DNA of 64,000 nt from contig OX438750.1 in assembly GCA_949316235.1 (NCBI GenBank), positions 1,936,501 to 2,000,500 on the forward strand, written 5' to 3'. Each line of letters begins with the position of its first letter. Position 1 is the first letter of the stretch. Positions 1 through 10,447 of this stretch are shown here, one piece after another. A program made the translations under genes and the position numbers. This DNA comes from Oegoconia quadripuncta. Its lineage: Eukaryota > Arthropoda > Insecta > Lepidoptera > Autostichidae. The notes beneath the pieces are model-generated. The model saw only the letters and a list, made by a program, of their open reading frames with translations. It made no database searches and was not told the origin of the DNA.

Positions 1-199
1 TATTATGGTACGATATAAATAACATTATCATAACATTTCTTTTATGCACCACGTGTTAGCACTTGACTTCAATCACACCTGATGTTAAGTGAGGATAAGA
101 CCAAAGGTGGAAGCGTAGATACTGACCCGGAAACCCCATCTTATTTGGGGACTAGCTATCTTATCTCTGACAATCGGAACACAACAATCCTATTAACTG

Positions 200-470
200 C
201 TGTTTAGTGTAGTGGTTAAGAACTCTGACCACTATACTAAAAAGTCGCGGGTTCGAATCCCGCTAGGGGCATATGTTTGTATGATGAATACAGAGAAGTG
301 TTTTTGAGTTATGGATGTTTTTCATTTAAATATGTATTTACTTACAAAAATGTATTTGTGTAATTTCTCAACCGTATCCATAACACAAGCCTAGATGCTT
401 ACTGTGGACCTAGATGGCGCTGTGTGTATGTGCAAAGATATTTATTCATTATTTATATTGTATTATTATT
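200..470 (+). mobile_element. SINE-B' inserted in SINE-A
   Basis: tRNA-like head with A box (TTAGTGTAGTGG) and B box (GGGTTCGAATCCC), then a body shared with 20378-20652 and 35359-35625 ending in ATGGCGCTGTGTG and an AT-rich tail. It is repeated many times and has a long non-tRNA body, so it is a pol III SINE and not a tRNA gene. Confidence 0.8.
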
Positions 471-557
471 CTTTGGCGGCAGTTTTAGATAAGATGGTGT
501 TAACTAGCCAGGGGAACATTTAAAATGTCCTACCACCAACCAAACCCAACACTAACC

Positions 558-802
558 TAACCGCCTCCGTGGCTCAATGTAAACAACATTTGGCTTACGA
601 TTCGGAGGTCGCGGGTTCGATCCACAGCGGGGTAAATCTGCCGCCAAGAATGTTAATAGCATTGTTGTGTTCCGGTTGTCAGAGATAAGATAGCCAGTCG
701 CCCAAATGTGTTGGGGATTCCGGGTCAGTACGTTTCCACCTTCGACCGCATCTTCACTTAACATCAGGTGTGAAGTACGAACCCGTCGTGCATAAAAAAA
801 AT
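558..802 (+). mobile_element. SINE-A with internal deletion, inserted in an older SINE-A
   Basis: Starts at the usual CCGCCTCCGTGGCTC head with its B box, jumps from the tRNA-like part to the CTGCCGCCAAG body, and ends in an A-tail at 794-802. About 75 bp seen in other copies (the CGGTTTGGTTGGTGG segment) are missing. Confidence 0.8.
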
Positions 803-1094
803 ACTAAACATGTACCCAGCTGGAGATCGAACCCGCGACCTCCGATTCGTAAACCCCATATTGCTTATATTGAGCCTCTTAGCAGAAATAATTGCCTAAG
901 TACATATCGTTTCCACCCTATATAATTCAATCTTCCTCATTCTTAACATCACTTGAAACACTGCGATTGTACACGGACACTTAGGTAGAAAAGTTGAACT
1001 CGACTTTTATTTCTTATTATCTTTTCTATTGTAATAAATAACAGAGGCTTTTGGTATTAATATTGCTGTGAGGAAATTATACATATACACACAA

Positions 1095-1275
1095 TGTTAC
1101 GACCTTTATCCCAAATAAGGTGGTCAGAGATATCCCAAACAATAGTGTTTGGATGCTCCAAACATTAAGAGTTTAATGATTGGAACAACATCCGCAGTTC
1201 ACCTTATGAAATATACAGAAATGCACACGCGACAGGGGGTGAGGCCTTCACCCTTGAAACGTGCAACTATAGATG
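1095..1275 (+). repeat. Repeat family H
   Basis: Begins ACGACCTTTATCCCAAAT and runs to TTGAAACG. The same text recurs at 7557-7680, 63763-63930 and partly at 54060-54120. There is no pol III box, A-tail or ORF; it may be the 3' region of a LINE. An open frame across 1149-1364 is incidental. Confidence 0.6.
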
Positions 1276-1439
1276 TTTTTGAAAATAAAGACGTAAGACG
1301 TGACGTTTATGTTGTTAAATATAGTCCCAAACTAAGGGACGCTTTTACTATGAATATTATATAACGAATAAATATACATAAATTAATTATTATATTAATT
1401 ATTATATTATTATAGACGAGCAGCATTACTGCTGGTATG

Positions 1440-1960
1440 TCTATGTCACAGTGTTGGAAGATTCCACATTGTTCATTATGTTGTTATTCAGTTAATATTT
1501 AAGTCATCACTAGTTTTTAAAAATTTATCCAATCTATTCTTGAACGAATTCACTGATTGGGTGGAGACAACCTCTCCCGGCAGCTTATTCCAGGCCTGAA
1601 CAACACGGTTACTCAGAAAGTGATGGGCGACATTGATGTCAGCAGTTTACCCCTCGGTTTCACCGTCAGGATCACTATCCAACACCAATTGGCTTTAATT
1701 TGGCAACAGCATTAAATAGAATAGGATATCAATTGAAATTACTTCTCAAATAGCTATATCTAGAACGCTAACAATAGCCTATCCAGGTCTGAGCAGGTAT
1801 CAGAGATTAGGTTTTATTGTTACCTAGATTGCATGCTTACTCCGTGTATTTCAAAAGGGGCTGAGAGGCTTTTTAATTGAATTTCTAAACGTCTATTGTT
1901 ATGAGAAGCCAGGTCGTTGGCCTCGAGGATGTTGTGATGCCAATTAGGTAAATGAAGTAG
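1440..1960 (-). pseudogene. Degenerate LINE reverse-transcriptase C-terminus
   Basis: Read on the minus strand, about 1500-1650 encodes FLSNRVVQAWNKLP followed by SVNSFKNRLDK. This is the arrangement seen at the end of ORF2 in CR1/Jockey-type non-LTR retrotransposons (the AWN.LP motif and a basic NSFKNRLD tail). Upstream sequence (1670-1960) is decayed. No intact frame remains. Confidence 0.65.
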
Positions 1961-2045
1961 TATGAATTAATGACTTTAGACGGCGTGTTTTCGTACAAAG
2001 TAAGTCATTGAAGAGGAAAAAATTAAGGGTGTGTATGTAAGCTTT

Positions 2046-2756
2046 GGCCGGGTGTATCTAAAGTCAAAGTCAAAGTCAAAGTCATAAAATATTTATTTCG
2101 TAGGATAAAGATTATCACTTGAAAACGTCACATTTTTTATCTTAATATTAAAATTATTGACATTATCGCTCATTCGCAAAGCAGATTCCCCAGAGAAGAA
2201 CGAGCAAGAAACTCAAGGGTTGCTCTTTTAAATAAGTTTGGGTTACAATTATCTTATATTGCATAATTAGGCTGAATATCGCCGAGCGGTCTATGTCCAT
2301 GCTTGCTTATCATCCAGATAGTCAGAAATTTTATAATAGCCTTTGGTAAATAATGTCTGTTTTATGATGGTTTTGAATTTATTTAAATGTAAATTTTGAA
2401 TGTATGAAAGCGTATACATTGCCCCTTAAATGACTTAGTGACTTTGTGTAAACGGCTGGCATGAACAGCAAGTTTATTTTTATATCTGGTATTAACATTA
2501 TGTATAATCACTATTTTTCTTAAACGATTCTATATTTTTTCTTACATACATTAAGTTTTCGTAAATATATTGCGATGCTAATGTTAATAATATTCATTTC
2601 TTTAAATTTATTCCTAAGAGACACTCTGGGGCCCAGTTTGTAAATCGCGCGAACCGCTCGTTTCTGCAGAACAAAGATACAATTTATGTCCGCGGCATTT
2701 CCCCACAACAGAATGCCGTAGGTCAGTAAGTACTATGGAAATAACTGAAATATCTC
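2046..2756 (-). mobile_element. LINE-F, 5'-truncated, 3' end with (GACTTT)n tail
   Basis: The tail is four AAAGTC repeats at about 2051-2080 (minus-strand TTTGAC repeats). Codons at 2520-2708 give WGNAADI, FVLQKRAVRAIYKLGPRVSLR and LRKLNVCKKKY, typical of the end of a non-LTR reverse transcriptase. Same family as 38032-38790 and 54334-54855, and 3' ends at 16318, 43168 and 44306. Coding is broken. Confidence 0.75.
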
Positions 2757-2812
2757 ATTATCTAATCTAATCTACTAAGGTTTATAAATGCGAAAGTCTG
2801 GATGTTTGTTTA

Positions 2813-2985
2813 TTTTTTTTTTTTTTATTGAAGAGGTGGGCAAACGAGCAAGAGGCGCACCTGATGGTAAATGTCACCGCTGCCCATAACCATCTACGGA
2901 AACGGAAGATCCGCAGTGGCGTTGCCGGCCTTTAAGGAAGGAATATGCTCGCTTCTTGAAGGTTCCCAGATCGTATCGGTTCGGA
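2813..2985 (-). mobile_element. LINE-G 3' end
   Basis: A poly(T) run followed by GAGGTGGGCAAACGAGCAAG and a body ending in GTTGCCGGCC. The reverse complement occurs at 61033-61160 with an A-tail. This is the 3' UTR of a 5'-truncated LINE. Confidence 0.65.
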
Positions 2986-3185
2986 AAGACATTGCTTTTT
3001 GTTTATTGCTCAATCACGGCGAAACGGATGAACGGATTTGGATGAAATTTGGTGCATAGGTAGAATATACCCTTATATAGAATATACATAATTTATGTAT
3101 CAATGCAAAATTAATGTATTGCCTTTTTGTACAATAAAGCGTTTACACACAAACAAACAATACCCTGGAGTAAGACATTATTATT

Positions 3186-3345
3186 ACTATTAAATTCTTT
3201 ATTGCACACAAAATTAAAATGTAAAGAACATTTAACATTGATGATGAAGTGTACAAAGGCGGTCTTGTCGCTGATAGCGATTTCTTCGAGACAACCTCAG
3301 TTTAAGAAGCTTTTCAATAAGTAGTTGGTTAGCGCAAAGTAAAAG
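3186..3345 (-). mobile_element. RTE-like LINE 3' UTR
   Basis: TTCTTTATTGCAC followed by a body with ACAAAGGCGGTCTTGTCGCT; a relative lies at 58167-58433. On the minus strand it ends in a TGCAATAAAGAA-type tail. No coding potential. Confidence 0.55.
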
Positions 3346-3374
3346 GTGAATAACTTTAAATATCAGTAGGTACA

Positions 3375-3650
3375 TGGACATTATTATTATTATAAAGGGT
3401 CCATAGTGTCCCACTGCTGGGCAAAGGCCTCCCTCATCTGTTTCCAGTCGTTTCTGTTCTTGGCGAGCACAAACCATCCCTTATTAAAACTGTCAAGCTC
3501 GTCTCTCCACCGTTTTCGCGGTCTGCCACGTTTGCGTCTGGCCGTTGTAAGAATCCAAATAGTGGACGCATTTGCCCACAACTCGCACGGCATGCGGCCC
3601 ACGTGACCCGCCCAGTCCCACTTCAACGTTGCCGCTTTTTTCCCTACGTC
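3375..3650 (-). pseudogene. RTE-type LINE ORF2 C-terminus (fragment)
   Basis: Minus-strand codons from 3626 down to 3390 encode KWDWAGHVGRM, ARRKRGRPRKRWRDELD and EAFAQQWD. This set (WAGH, then GRPRKRW.D, then EAF.QQWD) is the C-terminal end of endonuclease-reverse transcriptases of RTE-type LINEs. The last 78 residues are open and only this end is present, so it is a 5'-truncated copy. Confidence 0.8.
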
Positions 3651-3735
3651 AGAGATCCGAGTCCGTGAGCGTAGTAATTTCTGACTTGGTCGATCAGTTT
3701 GACTCCCGATATACTACGTTCCATGGATTAAGACA

Positions 3736-4110
3736 TTTTTTTTTTTTTATATGAGAGGGCGGCAAACGAGCATGCGGGTCACCTGATGGAAAGCAATCAC
3801 CGCCGCCCATGGACACCCGCAACACCAAAAGGGTCACAGATGCGTTGCCGGCCTTTGAGGAAGGTGTCCACCCCAGAATAAGTAGGGCAGCCTGAGCGAT
3901 GAGGGATTCTCCAGCACTAATAGTGCTGGTACCCTCCTGGGGTACTAACTCTTTAAATACCGCTACCATTCTGGAGAGAGACGGGAAGGTGGGCCTCCGG
4001 CGCCCTCGCTCACCGGACGAAGCGCAGTAGCAAAATGCCACTACTCAGACGTCGGTCTTCTGCGAGAGGGTGGTACTTCCCCGGTCGAGCCGGTACGAGC
4101 GTGAGACATA
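3736..4110 (-). mobile_element. LINE-E, 5'-truncated
   Basis: Poly(T) from 3736, then ATATGAGAGGGCGGCAAACG. On the minus strand this is a LINE 3' UTR and the end of ORF2 ([13 protein letters not shown] residues). Also found at 61291-61525 (minus) and, with better coding, at 19256-19480 (plus). Confidence 0.7.
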
Positions 4111-4788
4111 TAATAATTTTTATTCCAATAAAGTTACTTCCTGCTATTCCACGCTGGCTAAGCCGCGGGCGCGAAGCTAGTCAGTAATAAGTGTTGGTAG
4201 AACTAATGTAATAGAGTTTCCTGCTCGTTCTTCTCACGATCCTTCTTCCTTGCGCAGACCGGTAAAAAGAGCAACCCGAAGAGTTTCTAGACCGTTCTTT
4301 TCTATGTGAATGAGCGGTAATTGTATGTTTTTAGATATTTTTTGTTTTAAATTTATGAGTTTTCCCAAAATGTTCTTCCAGAATCCAGTTCCAAATGGAA
4401 AAATATTCGACGACCTGATATTAATTGAAGCTGATACTGGTGGTAACGCGCTTACAAATCATATTTGGCTATCTTATCTCAAACAAACACAACAATGCTA
4501 TAAACATTGTCACTTGGTGACAGACTTTGATTTTACATTACACACGGAAGCGGATTGTCTATTGCGAAATTTAAGATTTTCCGGTGTCATCAATTTTCCT
4601 AGACCTAACTGATGACTGGTGTATGTTCTAGTCTTTTTAATTAATTCAATTTAAATAAATTATTTTTCTCGTTAATTTTTTCTTTAAATTAAAAGAGCGT
4701 TTTTGAAGTATTCAGGTACTCACCACTCATAGTTCCTGAAACAAAAAGAAATTTTACAAATTAAAAAATTGTATTTCCAAATATATAT
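4111..4788. other. Old repeat debris, no gene seen
   Basis: 4120-4195 ends in the CCGCGGGCGCGAAGCTAG text common to several repeats here (19885-19985, 28790-29000). A frame at 4310-4612 crosses a scrambled SINE-A piece (4440-4510) and is not protein-like. The rest is AT-rich without recognised content. Confidence 0.5.
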
Positions 4789-5120
4789 ATTTTTTTATGC
4801 ACAACGGATTGGTACTTGATCTCAATCACACCTGATGTTAAGTGAAGTTGATGTCGAAGGTGGAAGCGTACTGACCCGGAAACCTCAACACATTTGGAGG
4901 ACTGGCTATCTTATCTCTGACAACCGGAACACAACAATGCTATTAAAATTGCTGCTTGGCGGCAGATTTAGAAAAGATAGTGGTAGCTAGCCAGGCGGAC
5001 ATTTAAAATGCCCTACCACCAACCAAACCGAGTACTTAAACATGTACCCCGCTGGGGATCGAACCCGCGACCTCCGATTCGTAAACCCTATGTTGTTTAC
5101 ATTGAGCCACCGAGGCGGTT
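4789..5120 (-). mobile_element. SINE-A, full length
   Basis: T-run plus ATGCACAACGG (A-tail end) to GCCACCGAGGCGGTT (head). Contains the reverse-complement B box GGGATCGAACC near 5056. About 332 bp. Confidence 0.85.
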
Positions 5121-5542
5121 AAATGTTAAATGTTATGATAAAAAATGAAATAGAAAACGACAATATTTATTGAAGCAACAGAGTCACTTAATTAATAGAC
5201 GGAATTAAAAGAATTTATCTAATAAAAAGGAGCACAGGAACAGACCCGATCACGCCCTAAGCACCGATTACGGTAAGATTATACCGAAATTGAACCTTAA
5301 TCAAAAATGTTACGTCACATTTCGCATCGCGCTAATTATTTCAGCGGAAATTAGCCTAGCATTTTTTTAATACTCGTGGTAAGCTGTAAACGATTTGCGT
5401 TTGTTTTTATTGAAAGAAAAGTAAAGAACAATTTATTTAAACCCATATCAAAAAATGACACAAACAATCAGGTACAAGTATTACACAATCGAGACACATG
5501 CAAAAACTAAACATGTTTGCCATTTAATTGTCGGTGTCTATA
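5121..5542. other. No recognised feature
   Basis: AT-rich flank between a SINE-A and the mariner element. No open frame, no repeat that I can match in the window. Confidence 0.4.
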
Positions 5543-5544
5543 TA

Positions 5545-5812
5545 CAGGGCGTCCCAAAGTTATGGGACATGAAGGGGAAGTACCTTAAATATTGTAGATA
5601 GTGAATTTTGCTCAAAGAAGACTTTATGTTATTTTTAAAAGTTAGTAATTCTGCATTCATAGATTTTCTAAAAATTACTTGCTTCGGCTGGGAATCGAAC
5701 CGACTCAAATGTGAAAAAAAAAACACCCTACTTTTATGATGCCAATCGAAAGAATAGCTAAAAAATAATAACTCTGCCTAAGTAACATAGTATTTTAAAA
5801 GAAAGGAACAAC
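5545..5812 (+). repeat. Left terminal inverted repeat
   Basis: Runs from CAGGGCGTCCC to AAAGGAACAAC. Matches the reverse complement of 6286-6553. Homology stops 8 bp before the ATG of the transposase fragment. Confidence 0.9.
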
Positions 5813-5817
5813 ATAAA

Positions 5818-6207
5818 ATGATTGAGTCAAATTTCAAGAAAGTTATTTATTGCCGACGAGAAAACTTAATTTTCCAACAAGATGGAGCTCCGGCTCATAA
5901 TAGTCGGAGAGCAGCAGATTTTCTAAATGAATGTTTTCCTACATGGATTGGTACAAATGGACCGATTAGATGGCCGGCCAGATCCCCGGACCTCACACCA
6001 TTAGATTTCTTCTTTTGGGGATACGTGAAAGATATGCTATACAAAAAGCGATACGAGAACGTAGGCGAGTTGCAAACAGAATTGTGCCATATCACATCGA
6101 GTGTTCACCATAAAATGATTAGAAAATCAACAGGCAGCGGGCTCATTAAAAGATTGGCGATTTGCGTAAGACAAGAGGGATCACATTTTGAGCATTTAAT
6201 TAATTAA
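5818..6207 (+). pseudogene. mariner-family transposase, C-terminal half
   Basis: 129-residue frame. It would carry the cut-and-paste DDE/D nuclease domain that acts at the element ends in the nucleus. QQDGAPAHNS (about residues 21-30) holds the second catalytic Asp; WPARSPDLTPLDFFFWGY (about 56-73) holds the third Asp, with 40 residues between the two, longer than the 34 of classical mariners. The C-terminus ends HFEHLIN, as in many arthropod relatives. The N-terminal helix-turn-helix domains and first Asp are missing because the frame starts right after the left inverted repeat, so it cannot be active alone. The start at 5818 is simply the first ATG; the real start has been deleted. Confidence 0.85.
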
Positions 6208-6285
6208 TTTACAAAAAAATACCTACTTAATTGACTACGGCAGTTTCATGTATGTTTTTTATTTGATTAAAATGATTAATTTCAC

Positions 6286-6553
6286 GTTGTTCCTTTCTTT
6301 TAAAATACTATGTTACTTAGGCAGAGTTATTATTTTTTAGCTATTCTTTCGATTGGCATCATAAAAGTAGGGTGTTTTTTTTTTCACATTTGAGTCGGTT
6401 CGATTCCCAGCCGAAGCAAATAATTTTTAGAAAATCTATGAATGCAGAATTACTAACTTTTAAAAATAACATAAAGTCTTCTTTGAGCAAAATTCACTAT
6501 CTACGATATTTAAGGTACTTCCCCTTCATGTCCCATAACTTTGGGACGCCCTG
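6286..6553 (-). repeat. Right terminal inverted repeat
   Basis: Reverse complement of 5545-5812, ending GGGACGCCCTG next to TATA. About 99% identical to the left arm. Confidence 0.9.
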
Positions 6554-6635
6554 TATACCTATATTAGTTTTGAGGAATATATAGACGGATACCACATACG
6601 TAACAAAAACAATACACACATAACTATCTTTTCTT

Positions 6636-6757
6636 TTCTTTTTTTATGCACAACGGCTCTGCACTTGACCTCAATCACACCTGATGTTAAGTGAAGATGA
6701 GGTCGAAGGTGGAAGCGTACTGACCCGGAAACCCCAACCAACACATTTGGGGGACCT
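6636..6757 (-). mobile_element. SINE-A, 3' fragment
   Basis: T-run, ATGCACAACGG and body to ACACATTTGGGGGACC. The head is absent and the sequence switches at about 6757 to a LINE-H tail. Confidence 0.75.
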
Positions 6758-6825
6758 ACCTACCTACCTACTCCAACGGGAAACAGGCGTGAGCGTATCG
6801 TATGTATGTATGTATATGTTGGCGT
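6758..6825 (+). mobile_element. LINE-H 3' tail
   Basis: ACGGGAAACAGGCGTGA followed by (TATG)n, the same end as the LINE at 30860-31140. Confidence 0.55.
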
Positions 6826-7556
6826 GATCTTTAATTTTTTTCTCAGTTAATGACATTATTAGGTGGAATATGAAAGCATATACTAGAATAAAGTACGTTA
6901 TTCTGTACAACTTTTGTGAGCTGTCGGACAAAAATCGATATAGTTAAATATAGAAACAGTTTTCGATGTATATTATCTGTAATCATTAGCCGAATTATTA
7001 TTTCGATGGACGGACAAAACAAGCGGTGGGTGGGAGGTAAATTACGTTAATTATATAAGTAATTGTCAACTTGTCTATGAGCCATGATGTATTGTAATTT
7101 TTGTCCTGTCTGTTTTTTTTTTTAAATCTTTATTTAATTTAGGGACTTGGGTCCTTCTAGACATGACAGTCCCATCGTACCTGACCAAGATTCACTGATG
7201 AGAAGATACAAACATAGCCGCTATTGATCCAAATTTGGATATAGCTTTGAAAATCGCAGGAATGGGTACATACGAGTATGATGATCATATGTATGTACTT
7301 AATAGAAATAATTAATTAAAATCCGTAATGCTTTTAAACACCTTCTTCTGATATTTCCATATTGACCCATCTCATTGAGCACCTCGTGTATAAGCTATTA
7401 TCTTTAATCTCCTTCTGAATTAATATGTAAATTGCTAGCCAATTACTGGCCTATAGATACGGCCGTTGTCAAGCCAACCACGGACAGGGCCGGCCCGAGG
7501 GCGCACCTCCAAACAAAGAATACGCGACAAAATAAACTCAAGTTATACAGTTAATG
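6826..7556. other. No gene; possible old repeat
   Basis: Mostly unassigned AT-rich sequence. 7115-7215 (CTTTATTTAATTTAGGGACT, then GACAGTCCCATCGTACC) looks like an old LINE 3' end by style, but I have no second copy here to prove it. Confidence 0.35.
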
Positions 7557-7680
7557 TCACGACCTTTACCTCAAATGGGGTGGTCATAGATATCCCAAAT
7601 AATAGCGTTTGGATGTTCTAAATAGAAGTTTAGTGTTCACCTTACGAAATATTTAAAGAAATCAATTTATAGAAAATTAC
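7557..7680 (+). repeat. Repeat family H, truncated
   Basis: ACGACCTTTACCTCAAAT to TTACGAAATAT. Same family as 1095-1275 and 63763-63930. Confidence 0.6.
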
Positions 7681-7683
7681 AGA

Positions 7684-7806
7684 TAAGATGGTGGTGCTAG
7701 CTACCACCACCAACCAAACCGAGTACTTAAACATGTACCCCGCTGGGAATCGAACCCGCGACCTCCGAATCGTAAACCCAATGTTACATTCAGCCACGGA
7801 GGCAGT
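7684..7806 (-). mobile_element. SINE-A, head half
   Basis: ACCAACCAAACCGAG, the reverse-complement B box and CAGCCACGGAGGCAGTT. The A-tail half is missing. Confidence 0.75.
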
Positions 7807-8284
7807 TAAAGCGGAGGGTGCAGCAAGATGCCCATATTTCCAGGCCAGTACCCTCTTCAAGCCATCCAAATTCGGGGGCCCTAGTCCGTCACTTCGTCTA
7901 CTTATTTGAAAGAGGCGTCCCTGGTCACGTGGATAATTAGATGGAGCCATGAATTCTTCATACTCTATCGATTTTGCCCAAAATGGAATTTATATCAACT
8001 AGTTTACTACAAAACAGCGCGGTAACTCTGCCAGCCTTCTGGGAACGCTCCCGTTTTCGAGGGATCTGGGTCAAGTTTTTTATTTGTAAATAGTAGTTGA
8101 GTTTTATTTCTTATAATTATGAGTTAAACCAGAATACTTATATTAATCTTAATTGTGTCGTTTTTAAGTGATAATTTCATACATAATTAACTTATACCGT
8201 TTACTACAATACAGTAGTGTTTAGCCGAAGTTATGTTTAGGGAACATTCAAGCTGTTTGCTATTTCCCCCCTTGTGGCTCTCTC

Positions 8285-8651
8285 TGTGCCTGTCTCTCAG
8301 TTTTTTACAAGATACATTTCGGGGAGTGTGCGTTGGAATGACATAATCTTATTCCACCGTCACCCTTCCATCTTCGGACCACTAGGCGTGGGGAGGGATT
8401 CCACCCGTATATAGTTAATATACCGAACATTCGCACTAAGAACTTCGATTCTTCATTCATCATCCGAACAGCCAAGGCATGGAACTCCCTTCTGGCGTCA
8501 GTCTTTCCTGAATCCTACAACCTTGGGATCTTCAAGAGCAGAGTGAATAGGCATTTACTGAGGTCGCGTGCTTCATCTCCGACCACATCGTCACTTTCCA
8601 TCAGATGAGATTGTGGTCAAACCCGAATCCAGTTATACATAAAAAAAAAAT
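8285..8651 (+). mobile_element. LINE-D, 5'-truncated, ORF2 end plus 3' UTR
   Basis: Encodes the end of a non-LTR reverse transcriptase (RTAKAWNSL, then ESYNLGIFKSRVNRHL, by translation of about 8465-8555), then a 3' UTR containing GATGAGATTGTGGTCAAA and an A-tail at 8641-8651. The same family appears at 13903, 32634, 43463, 44100 and 57963. Confidence 0.75.
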
Positions 8652-8820
8652 ACTAAAATTACAATGGTGCCAACTTGATGGTAACTTCTTCCATTTATAA
8701 AAAGAATCACGCGAATTAACCGCCAAATCTGGAAGTAATCGGTGAACATACATAAAATACACACAGCCGAACAACCTCTTCCTTTAAGTCTAATAACTAT
8801 TTAAGTATTTTAAAACCATA

Positions 8821-8876
8821 AAACCATCAGATGAGATTGTGGTCAACCGCGAATCCAGTCAATCATAAAAAAAAAA
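8821..8876 (+). mobile_element. LINE-D 3' terminus, short copy
   Basis: About 55 bp matching the last bases of LINE-D (GATGAGATTGTGGTCAA, GAATCCAG) and an A-tail. An extremely 5'-truncated insertion. Confidence 0.6.
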
Positions 8877-9880
8877 GACATGACGACACCTTTTGAGGTG
8901 AACCGTAGATTCTGTATATTTCAAGCAAAAGGTCCACAGATGTCGTGCCATTCACAAAACTCGTGTAGGTAAATTTTTTTTTTTAAAGAAATTTATTTTC
9001 CTCACAATCTAACTAAATTATAAATGCGAAAGTTTGGATGCGTTTTTGTTTATTTACTGCTCAAATATATTTTATCCCGATAAAGTGAGTAGTTCCCACG
9101 GGATAATTTATTTATTTATTTATTTACATAGAATCAACAGCATTATTACAAATTCTTATTCAGAAAACTAATACCAAACTTATGCCAATTAAATATTCTT
9201 ATTATGTTACTGACAACGGTTACTTTAACATTGAATGGGTAATGTCTTAATTAAATTACAATAAAATTCGTACTAATACATTATTAATTATAATATTATT
9301 ATATAAATATAAATGAAAACAAATCAAATCCTCAGTGATATATGAGTCGTTATGTTAATATGTCTAAATATGAATAAAATCTATAAACATCATGTGGAAC
9401 TTGTAGCACTTGCGATCTTAATTTTCATTAATGTCTGGTTTATCCTCATTGATTTGTTTTAGTAATAGTTTAGTAATTATTGGAATCAGTTTGCTACTAG
9501 ATCAAACATACAGACAGTATTGAAATCTTATTATCTGGCATGCAAGATTAAGGATATTGATTGTTAAATATATATTTAAATGCTGTTAAGATTTCGTGTG
9601 AATAAATAAATAAATAAAAATATGTCTAAGTGAAATAAGCCAAATAAACAAATTTCTGCGTTAGAGTTAGTTTATTTCATACAATAATAAACCAAAATTT
9701 TGCTTATTCGAAAAATTTAACTATACCCATTTGTTAGTAGGCCACGTAATAACAATATTTTCTATTTCATTCAATAACTTCACTGTTTCATTGTCGGCAT
9801 AGAAATGTCGCCTATTTCAAAATACTTAAAACAAAACAATATAGCTTTCCAATCCTTTCAACCGCATTGAAAAACTTTTT
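8877..9880. other. AT-rich, no gene
   Basis: 8990-9110 resembles the family with AATGCGAAAGTTTGGATG and GTAGTTCCCACGGGATAA. (TTTA)n at 9108-9124 and (AATA)n at 9601-9618 are short microsatellites. Nothing coding. Confidence 0.4.
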
Positions 9881-10447
9881 ATGTAGGGTTAAAAATATGC
9901 TTAAAGGAGCTAGCATCGTTTATTTATGTAGCGTTAAAATTATGCTTAAAGGAGCGAGCATTGTTTTTTTATGTAGCGTTAAAATTATGCTTAAAGGAAC
10001 GAGCATTGTTTTTTATGTATGATTAGAATTAGGCTTAAAGGAGCGAGCATTGTTTATGTAGGATTAGAATTATGTTTAAAGGAGCGAACATTGTTTATGT
10101 AGGGTTAGAATTATGCTTAAAGGAGCGAGCATTGTTTTTTATGTAGCATTAAAATTATGCTTAAAGGAGCGAGCATTATTTTTTATGTAGCGTTAAAATT
10201 ATGCTTAAAACAGCGAGCATTGTTTTTTTATGTAGCGTTAAAATTATGCTTGAAGGAGCGAGCATTGTTTTTTATGTAGGGTTAGAATTAGGCTTAATGG
10301 AGCGAGCATTGTTTATGTAGGGTTAGAATTATGCTTAAAGGAGCGCGCATTGTTTTTTTATGTAGCGTTAAAATTATGCTTAAAAGAGCGAGCATTGTTT
10401 GCTATGTAGCGTTAAAATTATGCTTAAACAAGAGAGCATTGTATTTT
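9881..10447 (+). repeat. Minisatellite, 13 units of 41-46 bp
   Basis: Each unit reads ATGTAGSRTTARAATTATGC, then TTAAAGGAGCGAGCATTG and a T-run of variable length. Thirteen units follow head to tail. Two alternating subtypes are visible: GTAGCGTTAAAA with a long T-run and GTAGGGTTAGAA with a short T-run. No spacer-like unique sequence, so it is not a CRISPR array. Confidence 0.9.

Larger units (their letters stand above)
46..881 (-). mobile_element. SINE-A copy, interrupted by two other SINEs
   Basis: Minus-strand copy of the commonest repeat here, SINE-A. An intact copy is about 330 bp with a tRNA-like head (B box GGTTCGATCCC), a body and an A-tail. The 3' part lies at 46-199, the middle at 472-553 and the head at 805-881. 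It is split by a SINE-B (200-470) and by a plus-strand SINE-A (558-802). The order of pieces matches uninterrupted copies such as 11383-11717. Confidence 0.8.
5545..6553 (+). mobile_element. mariner-type element with 268-bp inverted repeats
   Basis: The ends read CAGGGCGTCCCAAAG and the exact reverse complement, flanked by TA on both sides (5543-5544 and 6554-6555; the outer flank is TATA, so the border is uncertain by 2 bp). The arms are nearly identical over 268 bp (about two substitutions plus an A-run difference). Only about 470 bp lie between them and hold the C-terminal half of a transposase, so the element is internally deleted and relies on a full copy elsewhere to move. Confidence 0.9.

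Noticed and set aside
230..275. tRNA-like sequences with perfect B boxes (also at 12192, 20433, 34200, 36045, 60531)
   Set aside because: Each is followed by the same long non-tRNA body and tail and is repeated many times; these are SINE heads, not tRNA genes.
4310..4612. 100-codon plus-strand frame
   Set aside because: Runs through a scrambled SINE-A piece; no domain.
9881..10447. CRISPR array
   Set aside because: The units are contiguous with no unique spacers, and the genome is eukaryotic; it is a minisatellite.
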